Notes: a model not told the origin generated them from the letters alone. Numbered from the stretch's first letter, positions 26,668 through 38,138 are shown. The stretch: 64,000 nucleotides of DNA from Neurospora crassa OR74A (GCF_000182925.2 NC_026505.1:1178001-1242000); one strand, 5' to 3'. Translations and numbers: made by a program.

Positions 26668-29600
26668 TAGCGCCAAATATAGCATTTCCTCGGGTTTGCT
26701 AACTTCTATAGGAGGTTTATCGCTAATTTTTCGTATACAGGCAAACTATTATACGAATTAACGAAAAGGATAATCGATTAGAAGTAGAATAAAAAATATA
26801 ATAACGCCTTCGAATCTTTAGAAGTAATATTTATATCCGTACTAGTACTTAAAATCTACGATTAGGAGAATCCTATAATCGTCGAAGTTAACGCTTCAAA
26901 TTAGTTATTAAGAAGCACCTTCTCCTAAATATATAGTAGGGAATTCTACTTAGTAGTTTATTTCTTAGTAAACTACTCTACGGCCGAATATAATTACAAT
27001 ATATATAATAAAGAATTATTAGTAATTATTAAAGTGCTAGAGGAGTAGAGACCGGAATTAGAAGGCGCTATACAACCTTTCGAAATTATTATAAATTATA
27101 AGAATTTAAAGACGTTTAGTACTTCGAAGAAATTTACCCCCCCATATATATAGTAATCGGAATTTCTATCTAGATTCAACTTTATAATTAAGTACCGGCC
27201 GGAGTTAATAAACGTTAAACCCGACGCTTTGAGCCGCAAACTAGAATATATCCTTAGGAATAAAATAGATAATAGATTAAAGGCTAGAAAAAAACTACTT
27301 ATTAAACTAAAGCGCTTCAATTAATCCTTTAATAATAAATAACTTTTAAATATTAATAGTGAAGGATTTGTAATAAACGCTATATTCGAGGACGGAGCCC
27401 CCTTAGTAATATATATTTTAGAAAATAGCTTTAAAGAAGGAAATAAAGAAGGACGGAGTATTTATATAAATGATTTAGTAGACTGCGCTTATGCTAATTC
27501 ACCGATAATAATTAATATTCGAAAAGTTATTCGAGTAGGGAACCATTAGCTAAAATATTTAAAAAAGAAATTAAAAATCCCTTTCGCCGAATATGAAATA
27601 ATCAACAATAAAGTAATATTCTAGGATAGATTAATAATTCCTCCCGACGATGAGAAAGTCTAGTTAAAGCTAATTTATTGTACTTACTTATCGGTATAAG
27701 GGGGCTACCCTAGTAGGAATAAAATAGTAGTATTAACATATTAATATTTCTAATTAAGGATAATTATTATAATAAACGCTTATTACTATATATATATCCC
27801 TTATAGTAAAACCAAGGCTATTAGAATATTATTAATAAATTTTCTAAATTTTCTACTAATATTATATACCCCTTAGAAGAATATCTCTGTTAATTATATA
27901 ACCCCGTTCCCTAGATTAAAGAGAATAGGTAGAAGTATTGAATATAAATATATATTAATCGTAATAGATAAATTTATAAAAATACAATACTTTATTCTAG
28001 TAAAAGGACTATTAATAAAGGAATTAATAGAAAAATATATTAATCGTATCTATACGCTTTATAGCTTACTAAATACTATTATATTTAATAAAGGAATTTA
28101 ATTTATATTAACCTTCTAAAAACAATTCTTAAATAAATTAGGTATTAGATTAAAGCTGTTAACTCTATACTATAAAGAAATAAATAGTTAGATTGAAAGG
28201 ATTGATACCGAAATAGAATAATATTTAAAAACCTTAATTAACTAAAAGTAGAATAATTAAATTGATTAACTCCCCCTAGCCGAATTTTAAGGGAATAATT
28301 TCAAATTTATATTAATAAAGATTACCCCGTTCTTCGCCAACTATAGATTTTACCCTCGAATAAGTATAGAACCAACTACACTGTTACCACCGGATATTAT
28401 AAATGTACAGCGGAAGCAGATTTTCAATACCAACCAATTAATACAATACTTTAAAAAAGTCTAGGACTTCGTAAAAACTTCCTCCTTATAAATATAAGAA
28501 TATTATAAGGTAATAGCGAATAAAAAGCGAATAAATGCCCCTAAGTATAAAGTCGGTAATAAAATAATATTTAATATAAATAATTACGGTACTAGACGAC
28601 TGTATAATAAATTGGCACCCCGATTTGAAGGACTATTCCGAATTATGAAGCTTAGTTCGCATATAATAGAGCTAGCCTTACCTTAGAATATAAAGGTTAC
28701 CTATATTATTAATGTATTCTGTATTAAACCTTATATTAAGGAATTCCCTAGTTAAAAAGAATTAATAATAAATATAAAAGTAAATAAGGGTATAATTATT
28801 ATAAGAATAGACGACTTCGAGGAAGATAAATAATAGGAATTTGAGGAGTTATTAAATTACTAAAAGATTGAAGGTTCTTAGAAGTATCTAATGAAGTAAT
28901 TACACTACCTACTAGACTAGCAACCAACCAAGAACCTCGACGGTTATTAAGAATTAATTTAGTAATTTCATAATAACCACCTAGAATTCGGTCCGCTATA
29001 CCCAAATTTTAGAAAAAGATAGAAAACACAACAAAAGATAAAGATAGCTTTATAAACTAAAGAGCAAAATTAATCCCTAATCTTAATTATAATAGTACCA
29101 GTAGTAGATAACCGGCAAGTAAGAAGAAGCGCGAAACTAAATAATAAATAAAAAATTAATTAAAATTAAGTAAAAAGAAAGGAGTTAAATTCAACTTATT
29201 CTACGCACCCTAATCGAATACCTTATAATATACCCTTTTACAAAACAACCATCAACGGCACCGAAGAATAGTACGTGTTATAACGGTCTTACGTTTCCTA
29301 TTTCTCCAAAATAGCCCATATACAATTAATACTAGAAAATTAGAAGATAAAGAGGATTTAAGAACGTTAGTAGTACAATAATCGAGCGTTTAAAGAGAAA
29401 AGAAGGTATAAGTAAGGAATTAAATGCGCGAATTTTCTAGACTTATACTAATAATAATTACAAACGTCCCCGTAAACCGCTATACTATAGCCGTCCCCGT
29501 AGTACCTCTAGTAGGGTTAATAATAGTAAGAGTTATTAAGGTTCTCTATATATAATAATTAGAGCGTTTTGAATTAATTCCCGGCGTATAAATGGATTAT

Positions 29601-29829
29601 TAAGGGTAATAATAGTTCCTATAGTAGAAGGGTCGGATTTAATAATATTTTAGCTAATATTCTACCCTTAAGCAAGAATTAAGGTACCGACGGGCGCCAA
29701 GTAGCTTCCCGTTTTAATAAGATTTTCTACTAACGTTTAATTAGGTACAACTATAGGAAGAGCGGGAGGGCCTACTTTATTAATAATGACGAACTTTTCG
29801 AATAGGAATCTCGTTTTAGATGGGGGTAA
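26668..29829 (+). pseudogene. Gypsy RT end, RNase H, integrase and chromodomain, RIP-mutated
   Basis: The pol frame resumes with FLGFANFYRRFIANFS (about 26685-26740), then RNase H (STAEYNYNIYNKELLVII, near 27000) and INVKPDALSRK (near 27210), the expected end of RNase H. The integrase zinc-binding region lies at about 27680-27730 (YCTYLSV*GGYPSRNKI). The core has IVIDKFIKI near 27960, then IIFNKGI*FI near 28080 where the second catalytic Asp is Asn, and IERIDTEIE*YLK near 28200. A C-terminal chromodomain follows at about 28840-28975, with YLMK*LHY and QPTKNLDGY in the places of YLVKWKGY and EPxxNL. Stops correspond to Gln/Trp/Arg codons. Confidence 0.88.
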
Positions 29830-30062
29830 TATTATATATATTACTACTATGTTCCTATATATAGATAGGTACTATACTATAATAATACAGCCACCTTACA
29901 GCTATCTAAGTACAGTACAGTAGTTACATGCACACGTGCTGTGGTCCGTGTATTGGACCCACAGCATGCCCTACATAGTTCTCGTGCGCGCACAGGATTC
30001 TCTTCCTGTTCCTCGCACAACAATCAAAGTCTTACCTTAGTGCTTGCTCGCGCCCCGTAACA
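29830..30062 (+). repeat. 3' LTR of the chromodomain gypsy element
   Basis: This 233-bp partner of 7854-8086 ends GTAACA and is followed by the duplicated GATAA. Its first 90 bp are much more mutated than in the 5' LTR, mainly G-to-A on this strand. The last 110 bp are nearly identical between the two. Confidence 0.9.
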
Positions 30063-31490
30063 GATAAGGAGAGAAAGAATCTATATATATAAAGGGGAGT
30101 GCGGGCCGCACTCTTATACCAATAGACGCGCGCCGTGGTCAGGGGTTACAATGGTTGCGCACGTCTAGGGGACTCCCAGACCCAGGCTTTTGGGCGGCAG
30201 CCCCATGATAAGTAACAAGGCTATTCTACTAACCAAACTATCAACTAACGTAATCCGTAGTAAGAAGGCTAGTAAAAAAGCTACTAGTAAAAAAGTAATA
30301 GCACCCAAAGGTAAATCAAAGAACACCCAACCCATACGAACTTCAGCGCGGCGCTATTACTCCCAATATAAAGTTGAACCTAGTTTTAAGCAATTAAATT
30401 CCTAAGAGGAGATACGTAACTATATTGAGGTAACGGACAAGAATAAGGATAAGAATAACGAATTAGGGAAGTATTAGGAGGCGAGAATTCGAAAGTAGAT
30501 AGTAAAGAAGGATAAGGTTATTGACGTATTATTAACCTCCCTATCTAACGAATTATTAGAGCTATTAGAACTATCAAACGGTAATATATAGAATTAGAGT
30601 TCAATCGAATCTTATTGCGTACAAATGGTATTAATGAAGTAGAATTATTAATTTCTATCATTTTACACTAAACACTATACAAATATCACTAGAAGTACGG
30701 AATTGAATAACCTAGAAATTTGACCAAGGTCCCTAACATATAAAATAACGAAATTTATACCCAAAACATGGTTATTTATATATCTGCTGCCTTTTGAGTT
30801 TTTGGGTGTATATAAGAAATGGGGTGGGTGTGCGGAGGATTACTCTTAATGATAGAGCTGTCTCTATTGTAGCCCGGCTTCTTGAATCTATAGCTACGCT
30901 GGATTGTAATACTAAAGTAATACCAACGATAGAAGTTAACGAAATATACGAATAATTCGTTATATTCTCTAATTAGGTTGAGGGAAAAGAAAGTATCGTT
31001 TGCTAGTATAGTTTAAGTAGTATTGGAGTTGAAGGAGGTATAAAAAGCGAAGGTTTTAATTAAAGAGTCTAACGTACGACGACGACGAGGGCGCTAGGAA
31101 GCCGATGTACGAGGGCGCTTACTAAAAGAGGGTATTTATAGCGATTAATTAGTATAGAAATCAATTGAATGCGACGACTTTACGTACGTTGAGAGTATTG
31201 CAGGTGTAGAGTATTGGTGCAAATGTAGTAGATTGCTGGCGCTAATTGGTGGTGCAATTACGTGTAAAGTGCTAGTGTAATTAGCCGTGCGAAAAAGAGT
31301 GAAAGAAATAACCAAATTAGAGGGGATGCTGCGTGCATTCAAAAAACGAAATTTTGCGGGTAAAAATGGGATTTACAATGTTAAGTGTCATCAGCTGAAC
31401 AGCCCCATTTTTCTGGTTGAGGTGGGTGTATTTAAGTTTTTGGGGGGTGCGGGTAAGTAATCTCTTATTTAACGAATGTTTAATTGCGCT
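30063..31490. other. Unassigned flank of the gypsy insertion with a lightly mutated part
   Basis: About 30063-30410 has ordinary base composition and a Lys-rich open frame on the plus strand, first ATG at 30205 (MISNKAILLTKLS...), 66 residues to a TAA at 30405. The same frame continues beyond that stop with typical RIP-type stops for about 150 codons, so it may be the start of an element protein rather than a host gene. The stretch 30410-31490 is AT-rich with scattered GC patches, including two similar G/T-rich pieces near 30790-30840 and 31425-31470. By junction logic part of this flank was once continuous with the minus-strand gypsy element left of 7853. Confidence 0.4.
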
Positions 31491-32053
31491 TAGAAAGCTT
31501 TTCGAGTAATTCTATTATACGAACCTAATTTATAGTAACTTCGTAACGCTATTAAACTTGATTCTTATTTATGATAGAGCAGCCGGAAATATCAATAGCT
31601 ATAGCACTACTAGGAGTAGAACTACTACTGTTAGAATTAAAGATTATACGAGTAAGAATAATAATACTACAGCTGTCGGATATAATCTAAATAAGAATAA
31701 TAGTACTACTATTAGAGCTAAAGGCGATTTAAACCAGGTTTATAGTATTACTGCTAAAGAGGGAGGGAATATAATTATAGCAAATATCTCATATAATCAA
31801 TTTATAGTAGCCCTTCTTCCAAAATTCGGTAGTATTATAGCCCGGAGTATAGAGAAGGTTAATGAAGGAAATAAGCAAACTATCCTGCTCTAAACCCTTA
31901 TATATATAATTAGTAAAATTATTAATAATACAAATAAAGGAATCCAATTTCTAATTAAATTTAAATTAATTAACTAATACTATAATAATAGTTACGGCGT
32001 AAATAGTATTATAAATACTATGAAGGTTAATAGAAATATTTAATATATATTTA
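31491..32053 (+). mobile_element. LINE-related fragment E, left half
   Basis: It aligns by eye with positions about 2980-3540 of LINE copy A, but is less mutated. It keeps an open plus-strand frame (31558-31893, 111 codons, Asn/Thr/Ser-rich, first ATG at 31570 or before). The alignment continues on the far side of the inserted Fot1-like element at 35322. I do not recognise a domain in the frame. Confidence 0.6.
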
Positions 32054-35000
32054 CTCGTTAGGTCTGCAAAATCGACCGTCTGACTAGCGGCGGGGCCACT
32101 AGTCAAGACCAGCAACTCGTACACGACCAGCAACTCGTACCGAGCGGGGTACATCCACTACCCGCCATTTTACTAGCAAATAAAAGTCGTATATCCGGAG
32201 CCAATAGTTTTTTTTAATAATATATCCATATTTCTTAACCGCATACGAAATCGCTAATACAACCAGCATATACACCAACACAATAAAATATCGTTATTTT
32301 GCACACACCTAAATCCACGTAGATTATTTACACTACACTATAACTATAATATATCAATCTCTTCACAGTCAGAATCCCTATATCCCTCCTCCTCCTCCCC
32401 CTCCTCCTCCTCATCCTCATCCTCTTAAGTCATCTATAAATACCGTAGATTATTGGGATACTACTAGTCTAGATCTCTCTATATATTAATTAATTTATTA
32501 TTAACAACCCTAACCTTATTTAATTACTCTTTTACACCTAGCATAACACCCTTGCTAGTTAACCACATATTAATAGCTTTATTAGCAACCTTCTTTCGTA
32601 CCTCATTAAATAACTATAATATACATAATTTAGGAGGATCGCCGGGCAATTACCAATATAAGGGGAGAATTATATTATTTATAATCCTTTTACCCCCTAA
32701 CCGCTTAACTTCATCTTCAATAGCCTTCTAGCATTAAAATTAAAAGTAATCCCAATAGCGTACCCTCTCCTTACGATATTTATCAACCAACCAATCCCTA
32801 TCAATAAACTATACCTTATATAGTACTACAAACTCTTTAATATCCTTTCTAAAGGTTTTAAATATACGCAACCGTAACTTTTCGTTAGTAATCTATACTC
32901 GTTATACAGAAATAAAACTACTAATCTATATTCTTAATACGGTTTACTCCTATTGAAGCTCTCGAATATAGATACGCTCATCTTCTTTCTTAATAATAGC
33001 AATACGCTAATATTCATTAGCAATTACGTATAAACGGGTATCTCTAATAATAATTATACTACTACAGCGTAAGAGACGGTTAATTATATAAAATTTACAT
33101 AGTGCTTCTTCAATTACTTCCTCTTTACATTTACGCTTAAATTCAACCTCCTTTATAGCTAATAGATTAAGTATATTACTAGCCTTATCTTGTTTAAATA
33201 GTACATATTTAACCGTTAGTAATATCGCGCAATTACCCTTAATTATAAATAATATACGTTATTCAATATAAATACTATACTTCTTAATAGAAGGGAGGTT
33301 AAGACTGGGTGTAACTGCGTTATTCCAATCTATTTATAATTATAAGGAGACCTAGCGCTTTAGTATAGAAGGCTTTATTAAAGTAGGGAGCTTCCTATTT
33401 ATATATAAGTTATATAATATAAGGGGGCTACTTAGGATATCAACCGTTATCTCTCCTAGTAGATATAGTAGTATACTCAGTTTATCTATCCCAAGATTAA
33501 TAATCCCTTACTCTACAAAACGAGCAATATAACCTCGTCTCTATTTAATATACTCTTCGTTAATTAATATAAAATAATAGATTACGAAGGTTTAAAAGAA
33601 TAAAATCGGAGTTGAAAGGCTATAAGCCAATTCACTTCCAAGCAAATAAGATATTCTTTGCCTTAAATACCTTCTTTCGAATCTACTTAAAGCTATCCAA
33701 AAAATTATACTTAATATAATCCACATTATTATACACTAACTTCTTACGTATATTAACCTAATGAAAGTACTTATACACTTAAAATATTCCAACGTCAAAT
33801 GGTTGAAGGAAGTATATTGAATAGGGGGGTAGGAGAAAGAGTATAATATAATACTATCAACATTATTCATAAAATTCAATAATACAATAATTACTATAAT
33901 TATCTAATACTAATACCCTCCTCTCCTCTTTATTAATAGGCCGTAAATACTCCTTCTAATATTTAAATTAGTTTAAAGTATATTAGTCGTTTATATAACC
34001 TTGTAGAGAGGCTATAATTATTATTCTATTATTAAGGGAATTATCAACGTACTTATATATAATATTAATACTAGGAAGTAGGATAAATAGTAGTATAATA
34101 CGGCCGGATACCGAAATAAATTTAAATACAATAACAAAAATCCTTTAATTAGGATTTATAGACTATACTTCTATTATTTCAGTATAAATCTATATAAAAT
34201 AAACCTTATCTAAAACGCCAACCCTAAAACCAGACTCATTACTATTCTAAATATTATCCGGCTTTATATTATACTTCGTAATAGTATTATAAAAAAGAAG
34301 AAAGATATCCTCAACATCTACTTAAGTTTAAGATACCTTCCTAACCTATACTATTAATTTAATTCTAATACTATAAAAGCCTTCTCTTTCTATATAACGC
34401 CGTACTCATCTACTATCCATATAAGGGATAGAAATAGACTCATCGCTATCGTCACAATTTAATCTTATTAGGGTAGTAATTATAAATACCAACCGCCAAG
34501 GGGTTATCTCAATACCTAGGATAATTAATTGGATTTATATTATAGAACTTACTTTACTTACTAACGGATAATTATATATTAATCTAAGCATATACGGTAA
34601 AATCCTCCTCGTTGATTAATAGCTTATTATAACCCCTATTTCTTACTATTAAATATACTCCCTTACAACGGTTAACGATTTATCTATATAGAGCTCGAAA
34701 TACCTTCGCTACATCTACCATAATCTTAAATCCATTATTTTAAAATGCCTTTACAACGGCTTAAACTCTCCCCTCTACTAGCAACGTCCTCCAAATATCG
34801 CTAACAACATCTTCAATATCCGAGGTCAAATTAACAAGCGCTAATATACGGCGTAAGGAACCGCCGGCGGATATACGAAATCAATAAGGTATAGCACGAT
34901 AAATAGGGGATATAGCAATAGGAGGGTAGTCCAACAGCGAAATAAAGGGAAGTAATACAGTAAATAGATAGAAGGATTAAATAAAGGGGGTTAAGTATAA

Positions 35001-35319
35001 TTAAAACCGATTATACGTAAATATAGGTATAATAATCAATATTATCTACTCAAGCAGGCATTTTAGAGTACAAGCAATTTAAGTACAAATAAATACAAAT
35101 AGGTAATGCACATCCAGAGTATTGGGCAGTGCGGGGAAATAGGTTGCATACAACTAAAAAAATATACTATTAACCAAATCTACTTTCATTTGCTAGTAAA
35201 ATAGCGGTGTAAGGAGGTACCCCCAATTTCAGGTACGAATTGCTAGTCGTATACGAGTTGCTGGTCCTAACTAGTAGCCCCGCCGCTAGTCAGACGGTCG
35301 ATTTTGCAGACCTGACGAG
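32054..35319 (-). mobile_element. Fot1/pogo-like (Tc1/mariner superfamily) DNA transposon, RIP-mutated
   Basis: This 3.27-kb element has long terminal inverted repeats of about 85 bp beginning CTCGT(C/T)AGGTCTGCAAAA and is flanked by TA on both sides (32052-32053 and 35320-35321), the target duplication of this superfamily. Inside, the minus strand encodes a decayed pogo/Fot1-type DDE transposase. Near 33930-33780 it reads RVLVLDNYSNY, then LPPYSIYFLQPFDVGIFQ, followed by RKKVFKAKNI and LQPFNSDFIL. A Glu/Asp-rich tail is encoded near 32440-32390. Stops fall at Gln/Trp/Arg codons. The TIRs keep normal composition. Confidence 0.88.
32390..34700 (-). pseudogene. Decayed DDE (pogo/Fot1-type) transposase
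   Basis: The sense strand is minus. The catalytic core can be followed without frameshift from about 33950 to 33560: LVLDNYSNY stands for LLLDGHGSH (first Asp kept), and LQPFDVGIFQ near 33810-33780 for the invariant LQPLDVGVF segment. The C-terminal acidic tail lies near 32440-32390. Exact ends are uncertain; the N-terminal helix-turn-helix part (about 34900-34300) is too degraded for me to delimit. It is inactive because of many in-frame stops. Confidence 0.75.
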
Positions 35320-35321
35320 TA

Positions 35322-35744
35322 TTGGTAGTATAAATATAAATAATATTCTAAGAGTTTATAGTTAAATGTAGAAATTGCAAGAGGTAAAGGAAGAAGGGAA
35401 ATAAAGGATAGAAAACCTGCCGAATACCGAAACGAAGTAAACTTTATTAGTAGTAATTATATAGAAAGTACTAAAAGAAGTAGGTTTATTACCCTTTGTA
35501 ATAGAGGCGAGGTTTAAGGTATAATAGAACTAAGGGATTTCACGAACGATATTGTTGGGCTTACTATATATATTATATAATATTATATATATATAACGGA
35601 TTTACGGGTTTATTTTATACCTTACGGGTATAAGCAACTATATATGGGTAATATATACTATATATATGTATCTCTATTATTTTTGGTTGATTTTTATCGA
35701 TTTTATTCGATTTTATATATACGTGGTTGAAATTCCAGTATATA
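35322..35744 (+). mobile_element. LINE-related fragment E, right half, and AT-rich end
   Basis: The first 200 bp align loosely with positions about 3560-3720 of LINE copy A and continue fragment E after the DNA transposon. The remainder, to about 35744, is very AT-rich (alternating TA, tcgatttta motifs) with no feature seen. Confidence 0.45.
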
Positions 35745-36295
35745 ACCTTAACCCTCGTAGAGGGTGGTTAAGGCTCTGCACTACCGGCTTCCAGAAGTGG
35801 CCCAGGAATGCCCAGCTCCAGAAAGCGGCCCAGGAATGAAAGAAAGCCTAGGAATGCCCAGCTTCCGAAAACGGCCCAGGAAAACAAAGGACTTTGGAAT
35901 TCCCATTCCTCGGCCATTCCTCAACGAAAGCAAACAAACAAACCGTTTCCGGAATCTCCAGAAGCTAAGAATCCGACGAGGAAATTGGCCAGTCCATAGG
36001 ACAACCGGTTGGCTCAGAAAATCTATAAGAAGGAAGCTTTCCCTCGACGAAAAAGCTTTCTTTCTTCTCTATAGTTACTCTTCTATATCTTTACCAATTC
36101 AAAAGCTACACACACAAACTGCCTACCATTCCACTCGTCTTTGACTCCTCTACCCACATATGGCTGAAGAACGCCGAGTTCTTTACCAAGTTTCCATCTT
36201 TTTCCACGAAGAAGAAAAAGAAGAATTCTTTTTTTTTCTTCCAACCTCACGGCTTCTCCTTCTGAGATATAGTCGGCTACGAAAAAGGCCTTCGA
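35745..36295. other. GC-normal island with hairpin, short repeats and a TATA-like box
   Basis: An abrupt change of composition starts at an inverted repeat (ccttaacc ... ggttaagg, 35747-35773). Short direct repeats of ggcccaggaatgcccagc follow at 35798-35890. A TATA-like tctataaga is at about 36023, then a CT/CA-rich leader and an ATG at 36162 opening a frame MAEERRVLYQVS... that ends after about 48 codons at the LINE junction. The layout resembles an LTR or promoter plus leader of a retroelement, or a captured host promoter. No matching second copy was found in the window. Confidence 0.4.
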
Positions 36296-37075
36296 ACAGA
36301 TATTAATTAAGTTAGTATAAAAATTAAAAACAGAATAAGGAAGAAAATTATACTAATTCTGAAGGGCGTATTTACTAAGGAAATTATAAAGGTTGCGGGC
36401 GAGGGTTGTAAACTCTAAGCTAATAGAAAACGTAAATTCTAAGGACGGATTAAGGGAAGAAACTTTAATATTAGAAACTAAATCGATCAAATTAGAATAT
36501 TAGTAGCGAAAGGAAACTATCTTAGATAAAAGTTATAATAGGGGAGGAGGAGAAGGAAAAAGACTAGGGGGGGGGCGTTATAAGGGGATTATATAAAGAG
36601 GGGAAAAGATCCCTATACCATTATTAATAGAAACAGATTTATAGGGTTAGGAAATGAAAGAATAGGGGGGAGGTAATCATAAATAGAATAGGGAAGTAGA
36701 AGAATAGGGAGGGTAAATAGAGAAATAGAATAGGGAAGTGGAAAGAAGGTAGGAGAAGGAGCGGTAGGGGGTAAAATGGAGAAGCGGTAAAGGAGGCGAC
36801 GTTCTAAGTTTAATCCTATTTTTATTATTCTTATTATTCTAATAATAGGATAATATAGTAATAAGAGAAACAAAATTAGTTTGCTATAGCGGTGGGTAAG
36901 AACCGTTATAACTATAAATAAAGTAGGAGCAGCGTGGAAACTTACAACCGAAATAAAGTTGGGGGTTTCTATCCGACGGCGTTTAATACCGTACAATTTT
37001 CCCCTTTAGAGAATTGAAGAAGGACCCTAAGCCAATATAGCTCTATAATAACGAAATAGGGAATGAGATTATTAT
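36296..37075 (+). mobile_element. LINE 3' fragment C (5'-truncated)
   Basis: It aligns with positions about 3770-4548 of LINE copy A, including the conserved 3' block (36895-37070) that ends gggaatgagattattattat. 5' truncation is typical of LINE insertions. It forms an inverted pair with the 3' fragment at 37392-37888. Confidence 0.75.
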
Positions 37076-37391
37076 TATATTGTAATACAAAATTCATCGC
37101 CTTGTAGTTGCTTTTCTAGCTTAATGAAGTAATAAATTGTATAAAAGTAAGACTTTAAGTACTTAAGATATAATTATTTGATTTCATTTAGGAAATTAAC
37201 TATATTAGCGAGTAACTCCTATGGGCTCTTGCGTTCAACGTTGGCTTTAGAGGGTAAAAGGTCAAGTACTCTAATAATATAGTCTACTATAAATAGCTAT
37301 AAAAACTCTAAGATATTGAAATTTATTATTAAAGTTGTATTACGTTGTATAATTTTAGTACTAGCTCTCTCGATCTTGCCTTAGATCCATA
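37076..37391 (-). pseudogene. Ty1/copia integrase C-terminal remnant
   Basis: Minus-strand translation gives a frame with few stops: LEFL*LFIVDYIIRVLDLLPSK, then NVERKSP*ELLANIVNFLN and YLKYLKSYFYTIYYFIK. This resembles the copia integrase segment that precedes the ...YLINRLPT.../SYGCRAYV region. It is bounded on both sides by LINE 3' fragments, so it is a broken piece. The family call rests on motif order only. Confidence 0.55.
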
Positions 37392-37888
37392 ATAATAATA
37401 GTCTTATTCCCTATACTACAACTATAGCGCCTTATTGGTATAGGGTCCTTCTCCAATTCTCTAAAGGGGAAAACCGTACAGTATTAAACACCGCTAGATA
37501 AAAACCCCTAGCTCCATCTCGGTCGTAGTTCTCTACGCCGCTCCTACTTTACTTATAGCTATAACAGTTCTCACCCACTGCTATAGCGAATTAATTTCGT
37601 CTCTCCTACCGCTATATTATTCTAATATTTAAATAATAAAGATAATAGGAATAAGACCGGACTAGGCGTACCGCTTCCTTTACTACCTCTTTATTTCATT
37701 CCCTACCGTTCTTTCCTCCGCCTTCTCCCCGCTTCCCTATCCTATTTTCCTATTTATTACTCTACTTTTCCGCTTCTTTATTCTATTTATAAATACTTCC
37801 ACCCTGTTATTTACTCTATTACCCCGCGGATTTACTTCTACTTATAATAGCACAAAGACTTCCTTCCCTTATTTATATAATCCCTATC
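37392..37888 (-). mobile_element. LINE 3' fragment D (5'-truncated)
   Basis: It matches positions about 11985-12480 of LINE copy B. On the minus strand its 3' end is gggaataagactattattattat, a short ATT tail. It is inserted inside the copia remnant in the opposite direction to fragment C. Confidence 0.75.
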
Positions 37889-38054
37889 GGGTGCCTTCTC
37901 GGGGTAGTAGACCTGGTAGACGTTAACTGACTTATCAACGTAGTAACTGTAAGCAAAATGCTTCTGAGTATTATAGATCTTCTTACTATAACTGGTATAG
38001 TCGACTTTCTTATTGTCTTTCTTTTTATTGATTGAACTACTATTATGATTATTC

Positions 38055-38138
<84 letters not shown>

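Larger units (their letters stand above)
7854..30062 (+). mobile_element. Chromodomain Ty3/gypsy retrotransposon with two nested LINEs
   Basis: The element is bounded by 233-bp LTRs of the TG...CA type and flanked by a 5-bp target duplication GATAA (7849-7853 and 30063-30067). Removing two nested LINEs and their target duplications leaves about 8.3 kb in the order gag, protease, reverse transcriptase, RNase H, integrase, chromodomain, which is the chromovirus order. The LINEs sit at 11981-18913 and 19689-26667 and interrupt the pol frame at matching positions. All coding parts are RIP-degraded, so the element cannot be autonomous. A purine-rich stretch (agatgggggtaa) just before the 3' LTR fits a polypurine tract. 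I could not identify a primer binding site after the 5' LTR. Confidence 0.9.

Noticed and set aside
30790-31470. Two similar G/T-rich pieces that could be LTRs or TIRs of a 0.65-kb element
   Set aside because: Similarity is short and interrupted, and no target duplication or element body could be identified.
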